A stretch of DNA of 6,583 nt, taken from NCBI GenBank assembly GCA_022571615.1, contig JACZXM010000178.1, forward strand, positions 1-6,583, written 5' to 3'. A model generated the notes under the pieces. That model ran no database searches and was not told where the DNA came from. It saw only the letters and a program-made list of their open reading frames with translations. Below are positions 1 to 6,220 of the stretch, in pieces. Source of the stretch: Acidobacteriota bacterium. GTDB taxonomy: Bacteria > Acidobacteriota > UBA890 > WLXD01. Each line of letters opens with the position of its first letter. The stretch's first letter is position 1. The position numbers and the translations under genes were made by a program.

Positions 1-828
1 GGCTCGAACCTGGAGACGATCGTAGCCGGCCTGACCAACCCGCGCGGCTTGGCCCTCGATCTGGAGGCGGGCAAGGCCTACTGGTCCGACACTCAGGATG
101 ACAAGCTGTATCGCATCAATCTCGACGGTACGGAAATGGAGGCGATCGTCGATACCGCACATGCGAACGGACTACCGGTCGTGGCCCACGGTCACCGCAT
201 GGAAGAGATCCGCGTCGGATTGCGTCACGGCGTCGACAACTTCGAGCATACCGGCCTCGGCACCGCCCCCGGCTACCCCGAGGACGTCCTGCAGGGCCTA
301 CGCGAGCGCAACACAACGGTTTATTGGACGCCGACGATCTCCGCCCTGTACACGATGCAGTACACGGGCGAGATCTTTCCCGAGCGGCTCGACGATCCGG
401 CCTGGCGCCAGCTGATGCCAACCGATCTTGCCGACGAGATCCGCGATTCCCTCCGCCACATAACGCACCTGCCTTACTACGCACTGTTTCCCTCGCGCAT
501 TCCGCGGCTGCCGGTAAAGTTCAGGCAGCTGCGCGAGACCGGAGTTCGGCTCTTGATCGGCACCGACTCCGGAATCCCGACGATGTTTCACAACGACTCC
601 ACCTGGCGGGAGATGGCGACCTGGGTGCAGCTCGGGGTCCCGGCGATGGAGGTGATTCAGGCGGCAACCCTGTGGCCGGCGCGATTCCTCGGGGTCGAGA
701 GCGACCTCGGAACGCTGGCTCCGGGCCGGCTGGCCGATATCATCGCGGTGCGCGGCGATCCGCTCACCGACATGCGGACACTCTCGGCGGTGGAGATCGT
801 CATCAAGGGAGGCCGGCGCATCAAATAG
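1..828 (+). CDS. YWTD-repeat / amidohydrolase C-terminal-half chimera (5' partial)
   Basis: The frame is open from base 1 to a TAG at 826-828, so the N-terminus lies outside the window. Roughly the first 50 residues are LDL-receptor class B (YWTD) beta-propeller repeat: the phrases NPRGLALD, KAYWSDTQDDKL and RINLDGTEMEAIV are typical. From about codon 154-160 the protein becomes the C-terminal half of a metal-dependent amidohydrolase of the imidazolonepropionase-like group. It has AHANGLPVVAH with a metal-ligand-type His (codon 187-189), NFEHTG with a second His (247-249), GTDSG with the metal Asp (565-567), and the closing LGTLAPGRLADIIAV and VIKGGRRIK of the beta-sandwich. The N-terminal HxH site and the carboxylated-Lys region that this family needs are absent, replaced by propeller sequence, so catalysis is doubtful. 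Propeller repeats are normally secreted or surface modules; no signal peptide can be seen because the start is missing. It lies 30 nt upstream of the acyl gene in the same direction. A pseudogene, a real fusion or an assembly chimera are all possible. Confidence 0.75.
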   Translation, partial: GSNLETIVAGLTNPRGLALDLEAGKAYWSDTQDDKLYRINLDGTEMEAIVDTAHANGLPVVAHGHRMEEIRVGLRHGVDNFEHTGLGTAPGYPEDVLQGLRERNTTVYWTPTISALYTMQYTGEIFPERLDDPAWRQLMPTDLADEIRDSLRHITHLPYYALFPSRIPRLPVKFRQLRETGVRLLIGTDSGIPTMFHNDSTWREMATWVQLGVPAMEVIQAATLWPARFLGVESDLGTLAPGRLADIIAVRGDPLTDMRTLSAVEIVIKGGRRIK

Positions 829-844
829 CACGCCGGCCAAGCGC

Positions 845-858
845 TATACTTCCTGACC
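845..858 (+). promoter_or_regulatory. Candidate -10 box placed for a leaderless start
   Basis: TATACT at 845-850 matches the bacterial -10 consensus TATAAT at five of six positions and ends 8 nt before the ATG at 859. A start site about 7 nt downstream would fall on or next to the ATG, giving a leaderless mRNA. No purine-rich Shine-Dalgarno is visible before the ATG, which agrees with this. No convincing -35 box is seen about 17 nt upstream, so the match may be chance and the gene may be co-transcribed from upstream. Confidence 0.3.
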
Positions 859-3621
859 ATGGCCTTGGCGGCGCAAGAATTCCTCGAGATCCTGCGGCGG
901 CGCGCTCAGAGCACTCCGGAGCGCATCCTGTATCAGCTCGTCGACGATGGAGGGAGCGTCCGTCTGACCTTCGCCGGGCTCGCCGACCGCGTCCGGCGGC
1001 TGGGCTCGGCCTTGCGGGCGGCCGGTCTCGGTGACGGGCACCGCACCGCTGTCTGCATGGAGAATCGGCCTGCCTGGCCGGTCGCCTATCTGGCAACCTG
1101 GTACGCCGACGGGACCGTGGTACCGATCGACCCGGCACTCGAGGCACATGCCATTCGGAGGGTGCTCGAGCACGCTGGAGCGCGTGTGTGTCTGACATCC
1201 AATGCGCTGGCAGTGAAGGTCGCAGCGGCGACCGCCGGTTTGGACCAGCCCCCGATGCTGTTGAACGTCGATGCCGCCGGCGATCGTAACTGGGACGGGG
1301 AGTCCACTGGCGAGGGGGTGGAGATTCACCCGGTCGAGGGCGTGGGAGAGAGCTGGGACGCGTTTGTGTCCAAGCACCCCGGCGACGAGGAATGGGACCC
1401 CGCCCCGCCGGGAGACCGCACCGGAACCATCATGTACACCTCCGGCACGACCGGTACGCCTAAGGGAGTCATGCTCTCGAGAGAGGCACTGGCCGCGAAC
1501 ATCTGCTCCGGGCTCTCGCGCGTCGGCCTTAACGGACGCGATCACGTTCTCGGGGTGCTGCCCCTGTTTCACGCTCTGCCTCTGATGGCCAACTGCCTCG
1601 GGCCGCTGTTTTGCGGCGCCCGCGTCACCTTCCTGGCGGAGCTCAATCCGGACAAGATCATCGCCGCGTTCCGGCGCTTCGAGATCACCGCGTTCGCCTG
1701 CGTGCCGCTGTTCTACTACCGTTTTCACGACCGGGTGATGAAGAGCATGGCGGCGTTGCCTCCGGCTCGGCGGCGTATTGCGCGCCTGCTCCTGCGATTG
1801 AACCGCTTCACTCGGCGCCGGCTCGGGATCAACCTCGGGCGCCGGCTGTTTGCCGCCGCCCACGAGCCCTTTGGCGAGCATCTGCGCCTGTTCGTCACCG
1901 GAGGAGCCAAGTTCAACTCGAGAATCTATGCCGATTTCCTCGATCTCGGATTTCCTCTAGTTCAAGGGTATGGCCTCACCGAGGGCAGCGCGTTGCTTGC
2001 GGCACACTCGCTCGATGCCATTCGTGCCGATACGGTCGGGCCACCGATCGACGGGGTGGAAATCCAAATCGAGGCCCCGAACGACGATGGGATCGGGGAG
2101 ATCCTAGCCCGCACGCCGAGCCGGATGCGCGGTTACTACCGCAACCAGGAGGCCACGAGCGAGGTGCAACAAGGAGAGTGGTTGCGGACGGGCGACCTCG
2201 GCCGGATGCTGGCCGACGGGCACCTGCAGGTGACCGGGCGCGCCAAGGACATGATCGTCCTGGCCTCGGGCAAGAACATCTACCCCGAGGAGCTCGAGGC
2301 CTTCTATAGCCAGTCCGAGATCGTCGACGAAATCTGTATCCTCGGAATCGACGATCCCGCACGGCAGGGAGCCGAGCGCTTGCACGCGGTGGTGGTTCCC
2401 GATCTTGCCGCCCTGCGGCAGCGTGGTCAGGTGAACGTGCGCGAGATGGTCAAGTGGGAGCTTGAGAGCCTCGGCCTCGAGCTTTCCGGGCCCCAACGTG
2501 TCACCAGCCTGGAGATTCGCAGCGAGCCCCTTCCGCGCACCACGACGCGCAAGATCAAGCGCTTCGAGCTCAAACGCGACATCCTCGAGCGTGGGGGAGT
2601 TCCGCCCTCGGGGGTTACCGCGGCTTCGGCCGACAGGATCCGAGCGGAGCGCATCGACGAGCCGCCTTGGGCACACGATATCCGGGCCATCGTGGCGCGG
2701 CACGCCAAGGTCGAGGGTGTCGCCCGCGCCCAGCATCTGGATCTCGATCTCGGTCTCGAGTCGCTGGATCGAATCGAGCTTCAAGCCGAGATCGAAGAGG
2801 CGTTCGGAATCGAGCTACCGCAGGAGGCGGCCGGCCAAGTGCAGACCGTCGGAGACCTGCTGGACTGGGTCGGACAGCATGTCGACGATACCAGCACCGC
2901 CGGCGACCGGTCGAGCGATCGGTGGGCCCGCGTACTGGCGCACAAGCCACCCGACATCGAGCCGTATCTCACCCGGCGACCGGTCCGCGAGGCGATTCTC
3001 CAACTGCTATTCAGATGCGTCCGGCTGGTGCTCCGCATGCGAGGCTTCAAGGTGGAAGGCATGTCCAATCTGCCGACCGAGGCCCCCTTCATTATCGCCC
3101 CCAATCACTTCAGCTATGTCGATCCGTTCGTCCTCTTGATGTCGTTGCCCAGCCGCGTGTGGCGCCGGGTTTTCTTTGTCGGCTATAGCGAGTACTTCGA
3201 GGGACGTGTACTCGGCTACCTTTCGCGGCTGTTGCGCACCATCCCTATCGACCCGAACCGCCATCTGGAGCGCGCGATGCAGGCAGCGGCCGAGGGTCTG
3301 CGACGCGACCTCGTCCTGGTGATCTTCCCCGAAGGGGGGCGCTCGAGCGACGGCACGGTCAAGGAGTTCCGGCGGGGAACCGGGATCCTGGCCCGTCACC
3401 TCGAAGTACCCGTAGTGCCGGTCGGCCTGTGGGGTACGTTCCAGATGTGGCCACGCGACGGAAGGCCACGGCCACATCCTCTGGCGGTCCGATACGGCGA
3501 GAGCCTGCACATTGCCAGGTCCGCCAGCCGAGCTCAGGAGGATGGCTTCATGCACCGGCTGCGGCACGAGGTCATCGAGCTCGTCGCTGCGGCCAAAAGG
3601 CTTTATGGCGCAGAAAAATAG
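859..3621 (+). CDS. Tri-domain acyl-activating ligase - acyl carrier - PlsC acyltransferase fusion
   Basis: A complete 920-residue protein. Residues about 1-575 are an AMP-forming long-chain acyl-CoA/acyl-ACP synthetase: P-loop YTSGTTGTPKG at 193-203, GYGLTEG at 370-376, WLRTGDLG at 441-448, GRAKD at 460-464, SGKN at 470-473, and a likely catalytic A10 Lys565 within PRTTTRKIKR. Residues about 600-675 are an acyl carrier domain with LGLESLDRIEL; Ser635 is the expected phosphopantetheine site. After a linker, 711-729 is a hydrophobic/basic helix that may sit on the membrane, followed by a PlsC (LPLAT) domain with the HX4D motif His750-Asp755 and FPEGGRS at 823-829. Inferred role: adenylate a fatty acid, load it on the internal carrier, and pass it to a (lyso)glycerophospholipid or glycerol-3-phosphate-type acceptor at the cytoplasmic membrane. 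E. coli Aas joins the same two catalytic activities in the opposite order and without a carrier. All key catalytic residues seem intact. The ATG is chosen because the N-terminal sequence fits the family; no Shine-Dalgarno is visible. The true acceptor and acyl chain cannot be read from sequence. Confidence 0.93.
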   Translation: MALAAQEFLEILRRRAQSTPERILYQLVDDGGSVRLTFAGLADRVRRLGSALRAAGLGDGHRTAVCMENRPAWPVAYLATWYADGTVVPIDPALEAHAIRRVLEHAGARVCLTSNALAVKVAAATAGLDQPPMLLNVDAAGDRNWDGESTGEGVEIHPVEGVGESWDAFVSKHPGDEEWDPAPPGDRTGTIMYTSGTTGTPKGVMLSREALAANICSGLSRVGLNGRDHVLGVLPLFHALPLMANCLGPLFCGARVTFLAELNPDKIIAAFRRFEITAFACVPLFYYRFHDRVMKSMAALPPARRRIARLLLRLNRFTRRRLGINLGRRLFAAAHEPFGEHLRLFVTGGAKFNSRIYADFLDLGFPLVQGYGLTEGSALLAAHSLDAIRADTVGPPIDGVEIQIEAPNDDGIGEILARTPSRMRGYYRNQEATSEVQQGEWLRTGDLGRMLADGHLQVTGRAKDMIVLASGKNIYPEELEAFYSQSEIVDEICILGIDDPARQGAERLHAVVVPDLAALRQRGQVNVREMVKWELESLGLELSGPQRVTSLEIRSEPLPRTTTRKIKRFELKRDILERGGVPPSGVTAASADRIRAERIDEPPWAHDIRAIVARHAKVEGVARAQHLDLDLGLESLDRIELQAEIEEAFGIELPQEAAGQVQTVGDLLDWVGQHVDDTSTAGDRSSDRWARVLAHKPPDIEPYLTRRPVREAILQLLFRCVRLVLRMRGFKVEGMSNLPTEAPFIIAPNHFSYVDPFVLLMSLPSRVWRRVFFVGYSEYFEGRVLGYLSRLLRTIPIDPNRHLERAMQAAAEGLRRDLVLVIFPEGGRSSDGTVKEFRRGTGILARHLEVPVVPVGLWGTFQMWPRDGRPRPHPLAVRYGESLHIARSASRAQEDGFMHRLRHEVIELVAAAKRLYGAEK

Positions 3622-3675
3622 GGGCGCGCCGCCGACTGTCCCACCTCCCCGGTCGTAACAATGGCGGAGCGCCCC
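3621..3675 (+). terminator. Long imperfect hairpin at the 3' end of the acyl gene
   Basis: Left arm 3621-3633 and right arm 3663-3675 pair at 12 of 13 positions, all G-C, with one G/A mismatch at 3628/3668. The loop is 29 nt. The stem begins on the last base of the stop codon. The following TTCGAGCTTTGT is only weakly T-rich, so this is not a textbook intrinsic terminator. It may protect the 3' end or pause polymerase. Confidence 0.4.
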
Positions 3676-3954
3676 TTCGAGCTTTGTAACTAGTCTTGAG
3701 CAACGGGAGACCCAATCCGATTGCGTAGACTCGATACGCCTGAAAGCGTAACCGCTACCTTTTATATCGGCAAGACATTTATAGAGTTACATAGAACGCT
3801 ACATGAAGTATCCATATGTTTTACTGTGTTTTACAGATCAACACTGGCCAAATAGGTCCATTGACTGCGGCCAGTGTCCCTCGCGGCGAGCCGACGCTGC
3901 AGCGGCCCAATCGCAGCGGCAGAGGACCACGGCCTGCTAGAGCTAGAGCTAGAG
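3622..3954. other. Convergent intergenic region with AT-rich island
   Basis: No credible gene lies between the converging ends of the acyl gene and trpS; the short open frames here have no recognisable protein content. Besides the hairpin at its left end it holds three alternating arms, GCGTA (3723-3727), TACGC (3735-3739) and GCGTA (3746-3750), where the middle arm can pair with either neighbour. An AT-rich block at about 3755-3840 is roughly one third G+C by hand count, against G+C-rich surroundings. Within it TGTTTTACTG and TGTTTTACAG (3817-3836) are tandem 10-mers differing at one base. No tRNA, attachment site or transposon end was recognised. Confidence 0.6.
3841..3877 (-). repeat. 9-bp inverted repeat downstream of trpS
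   Basis: ACACTGGCC (3841-3849) and GGCCAGTGT (3869-3877) are perfect inverted copies separated by 19 nt; on the minus strand a G-U pair adds one more. It lies about 78 nt beyond the trpS stop and could end or stabilise that transcript, but there is no run of T after it. A protein-binding dyad is the alternative. Confidence 0.35.
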
Positions 3955-3961
3955 CTAGAGC
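3936..3961. repeat. Hexamer tandem repeat (GCTAGA on +, CTCTAG on -)
   Basis: Four perfect GCTAGA units (3936-3959) plus two further bases. The array covers the trpS stop codon. Read on the minus strand in the trpS frame it gives alternating CTC and TAG, so the stop at 3957-3955 is followed by three further in-frame TAG codons at 3951-3949, 3945-3943 and 3939-3937. Confidence 0.9.
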
Positions 3962-4959
3962 GCCTCGGGCCCGACTCCGATCAGGCCGCGGACCCGGGTC
4001 ATGGTGGCGGCAGCGATGTCGCGGGCTCTTTGCGCCCCCGAGCGCAGGATATCCACCACCTCGGCGTCCGACAGTTGCGCCCGTCGCTCTCTTATCGGCT
4101 CCAGCAGCGCGTTGACCTGCTCGGCAACCACAAGCTTGAGATCACCGTACCGCAACTCGCCCGCGAGTGCGGAGGCGGTCAGCTCGTCTGCCTTGTCTGC
4201 GGCACCGCAGAGGTGCAGTAGGTCGAGAAGATTGGCGACCCCCGGGCTCACCGTGGCGGTGGCCTCGCCGCCGATATCGGTGACCGCCGAGCGGATTTTC
4301 TTGGCGACCGCCGAGGCGGGCTCCAGCAACCCGATGTAGTGCTTGTCTCCCAGACTCTTGCTCATCTTGCTGTCCGGGTCGGCGAGCGACATGATGCGCT
4401 TGCCGTCGGACAGCAGTGTCGCGACGTCGGGAAAGTACTCGACCCCGATTAGCTGGTTGAAGCGGCGCGCGATCCCTCGCGTAAACTCCAGGTGCTGAGA
4501 CTGATCATCACCGACCGGAACGCCGTCGGCGAGGTACAGGAGAATGTCCGCGGCCTGCAGTACCGGGTAGGTGAAGAGTCCGGCGCTGATGTGCTTGCTG
4601 CGTTCGGCCTTGTCCTTGAATTGCGTCATCCGAGACAGGTCGCCGTAGGCGGCGAAGGCGCTCAGCACCCACGCCAGCTCGGTGTGCTCGGGCACATGCG
4701 ACTGCACGAACAGGATGGAGCGCGACGGATCGATCCCGCACGCAACGAGATCTCCGGCAAGCTGCCGCGTACGGCGTGCTAGCTCTCCGGGCTCGATCCC
4801 ACCGGTGATGGCGTGGTAGTCGACGACGCAGTAGATGCACTCCGGAACCTGGTCCTGCAGCTGAACCCAGTTGCGCACGGCGCCGAAGTAGTTGCCCAGG
4901 TGCAGGGATCCGGTCGGCTGGATCCCCGAGAAAATACGCCTCACCGTCACTTCTGCCAC
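3955..4959 (-). CDS. trpS: Tryptophanyl-tRNA synthetase
   Basis: Charges tRNA-Trp with tryptophan using ATP, in the cytoplasm; a class Ic synthetase. At 334 residues it is full length, the same as the E. coli enzyme. The N-terminus has FSGIQPTGSLHLGNYFGA with the HIGH-type motif HLGN at 20-23. Conserved FVQSHVPEH (84-92) and SRMTQFKDK (109-117) follow, then the YPVLQAADILLY block (131-142) with Asp138 at the position expected to read the indole nitrogen, GDDQ at 150-153, and the intact KMSKS loop at 198-202. The start given is a GTG at 4959-4957. A second GTG at 4950-4948 would give MTVRRIFSG, which matches the length of the E. coli N-terminus (MTKPIVFSG) equally well. Neither has a strong Shine-Dalgarno. 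It begins 6 nt after the upstream aminotransferase stop, and the first GTG is buried in a perfect hairpin, which points to coupled translation. The 3' end runs into a tandem CTCTAG repeat. Confidence 0.97.
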   Translation of the reverse strand: MAEVTVRRIFSGIQPTGSLHLGNYFGAVRNWVQLQDQVPECIYCVVDYHAITGGIEPGELARRTRQLAGDLVACGIDPSRSILFVQSHVPEHTELAWVLSAFAAYGDLSRMTQFKDKAERSKHISAGLFTYPVLQAADILLYLADGVPVGDDQSQHLEFTRGIARRFNQLIGVEYFPDVATLLSDGKRIMSLADPDSKMSKSLGDKHYIGLLEPASAVAKKIRSAVTDIGGEATATVSPGVANLLDLLHLCGAADKADELTASALAGELRYGDLKLVVAEQVNALLEPIRERRAQLSDAEVVDILRSGAQRARDIAAATMTRVRGLIGVGPEAL

Positions 4960-4980
4960 GGGCTGCTAACAGCCCGTGGC
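4955..4980 (-). promoter_or_regulatory. Perfect stop/start hairpin between aminotransferase and trpS
   Basis: 4955-4965 and 4970-4980 are perfect 11-bp inverted repeats (GCCACGGGCTG and CAGCCCGTGGC on the + strand) around a 4-nt loop at 4966-4969. On the minus-strand mRNA the loop (UUAG) contains the aminotransferase UAG stop, and the 3' arm contains the trpS GTG start (4959-4957). There is no U-tract after it, so it is not an intrinsic terminator. Ribosomes finishing the aminotransferase would melt the stem and expose the trpS start. This role is inferred from position. Confidence 0.7.
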
Positions 4981-6123
4981 GCAGGCCTGATGAGTCTGCT
5001 CGGCTCGCAGCGGGTCGACCACGCGCGCCAAGCGCTCGAGGCCGTCTCGCAACCTGGCTTCCGGCGGCCCGAATCCGATCCGCAGATAATCCGGCATTCG
5101 AAAATGCGCCCCCGGCACCAGCAAGCACCCCACCTCAGAGCGCAGTTTCTCCGCCAAGGCCAGTGAGTCCAAGGGCAGATCGTAGCGCACGAACGCGATC
5201 GCGCCTGCGGCCGGGGCGATCCAATCGAAGCAGTCGTCACGCTCGCCCAGCCAGGCCTCCAGAATCGGCCAGTTGTGTTGCAGAATCCGCCGCGTGCGTG
5301 CCAACAGACGCTCGCGAACCTCCGGCACGAGCGCGCCTGTGGCAAGGTGCGCATTGATGGCTCCGGCGGAGATTGTGGTGTAGTCCTTCCGCGCCCACAT
5401 CTTCTTGGCCATCTGTGCAGTCGTCACTGCCCAGCCGATTCGCAACCCCGGAAGGCCGTAGGCCTTGGAAAGCCCGCCGGTAACAACCAGTCGGTCGTAC
5501 CGCCCCCAGAAGCTGACCGATTCGTTGCCGTCGATCTCCGCGCCGTGGTAGACCTCGTCGGCGATGATCCAGGCGCCGACGCGACGCGCTGCATCGATCA
5601 CCGCATCCACGGTGTCAGCGTCGAAGCGAGCCCCGGTGGGGTTATTGGGGCTGGTCACCACGATCGCTTGTGTCCGCTTACTTACCAGCGCGTCAAGCCT
5701 CTCCAGATCGATCTCCCACGCCTGATCTCGCCGCTGCAGCCACCATTCCTGCACCCGAGCGCCGAAGTTCTCTGCCAGACCGTGGATCTGGAAGTAGTTG
5801 GGCTCCATGAACACCATCTCGTCGCCCGGCTGGCACAGCTCCCAGGTGGCGAGGAAATTGGCTTCCGCGCTGCCGCTCGTCACCAGAACTTCATCCGCGC
5901 TTGCACCTGGATGAAACGCCGCGATGTGCTCGCGCAGCTCGCTGCCACCGTTGGATTGAATGTACTCGAGCGCCAACGCCGCCAGATCATCGGTCGTGGT
6001 GCCGGTCAGCTCCATCAATTCACCGAGTGTGGCTGGGTGCACCCCGCTCTCGGACAGGTTGAGCTCAACCTGATGCTCCCAGGTCGACTGATAGCGTTCC
6101 ATTTCAAAAGCGACGAATGCCAT
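4966..6123 (-). CDS. PLP-dependent fold-type I aminotransferase, capreomycidine-synthase-like
   Basis: A complete 385-residue class I/II aminotransferase; a cytoplasmic PLP enzyme. The N-terminal ERYQSTWEHQVELNLSESG followed by VHP and LGELMELTG resembles the SSGVHDYSLGELRE start of capreomycidine synthase-like proteins. Core landmarks: VTSGSAEAN (81-89, cofactor phosphate loop), TSPNNPTG (157-164), IADEVY with Asp189 (cofactor pyridine) and Tyr192, SKAYGLPGLRIGW with Lys220 as the Schiff-base lysine and Arg228, and YLRIGFG with Arg348 at the place usually binding the substrate carboxylate. All key residues are present. The ATG at 6123-6121 is supported by AGGGAA at 6136-6131, 7 nt upstream. 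It is the first gene of an operon with trpS, so an aromatic amino acid substrate is an attractive guess, but specificity cannot be read from sequence. A biosynthetic PLP enzyme acting on arginine-like substrates is another possibility. Confidence 0.92.
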   Translation of the reverse strand: MAFVAFEMERYQSTWEHQVELNLSESGVHPATLGELMELTGTTTDDLAALALEYIQSNGGSELREHIAAFHPGASADEVLVTSGSAEANFLATWELCQPGDEMVFMEPNYFQIHGLAENFGARVQEWWLQRRDQAWEIDLERLDALVSKRTQAIVVTSPNNPTGARFDADTVDAVIDAARRVGAWIIADEVYHGAEIDGNESVSFWGRYDRLVVTGGLSKAYGLPGLRIGWAVTTAQMAKKMWARKDYTTISAGAINAHLATGALVPEVRERLLARTRRILQHNWPILEAWLGERDDCFDWIAPAAGAIAFVRYDLPLDSLALAEKLRSEVGCLLVPGAHFRMPDYLRIGFGPPEARLRDGLERLARVVDPLRAEQTHQACATGC

Positions 6124-6130
6124 GATCGCG

Positions 6131-6136
6131 TTCCCT
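6131..6136 (-). promoter_or_regulatory. Ribosome binding site of the aminotransferase
   Basis: AGGGAA on the minus strand, 7 nt before the ATG at 6123. It decides the start over the internal Met8 codon at 6102, which has no such site. It lies just beyond the U-tract of the leader terminator. Confidence 0.7.
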
Positions 6137-6143
6137 GTCTGCG

Positions 6144-6176
6144 AAAAAAAGGAAAGCCGGGCGAACCCGGCTCTCC
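6144..6176 (-). terminator. Intrinsic terminator (attenuator) in the aminotransferase-trpS leader
   Basis: On the minus strand GGAGAGCCGGG (6176-6166), loop TTCG (6165-6162) and CCCGGCTTTCC (6161-6151) form an 11-bp stem with a single G-U pair, followed at once by seven T (6150-6144). These are all the elements of a Rho-independent terminator. It reads in the direction of the aminotransferase and lies 20 nt before its ATG, leaving no room for a promoter in between. A transcript expressing the operon must therefore read through it. No minus-strand gene is seen upstream in the window for it to terminate. Confidence 0.88.
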
Positions 6177-6185
6177 TGTGTCTCT

Positions 6186-6210
6186 CCGGGCAGCGACCTT
6201 CGATGCCCGG
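6186..6210 (-). promoter_or_regulatory. Leader hairpin upstream of the attenuator
   Basis: On the minus strand CCGGGCA (6210-6204) and TGCCCGG (6192-6186) form a perfect 7-bp stem with an 11-nt loop. Its 3' arm GCCCGG can instead pair with CCGGG in the terminator 5' arm (6170-6166). Its 5' arm CCGGGC can pair with the GCCCGG at 6162-6157 that spans the terminator loop and 3' arm. This is the arrangement of competing hairpins used in attenuation. The trigger is unknown. Confidence 0.55.
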
Positions 6211-6220
6211 ATTTGGACAA

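Noticed and set aside
844..1881. 345-codon minus-strand open frame opposite the acyl gene
   Set aside because: It lies entirely under well-conserved AMP-ligase coding sequence, has a low-complexity composition and no recognisable motif; long antisense frames are expected in G+C-rich genes.
3622..3954. tRNA gene or phage attachment site in the AT-rich intergenic region
   Set aside because: No cloverleaf, TTCGA-type T-loop or CCA end is visible, and no integrase or matching direct repeat is in the window.
3816..4221. Short plus-strand frames across the intergenic region and the trpS 3' end
   Set aside because: The products are Arg/Ala/Pro-rich or antisense to trpS, and the ARARARA stretch is simply the hexamer repeat translated.
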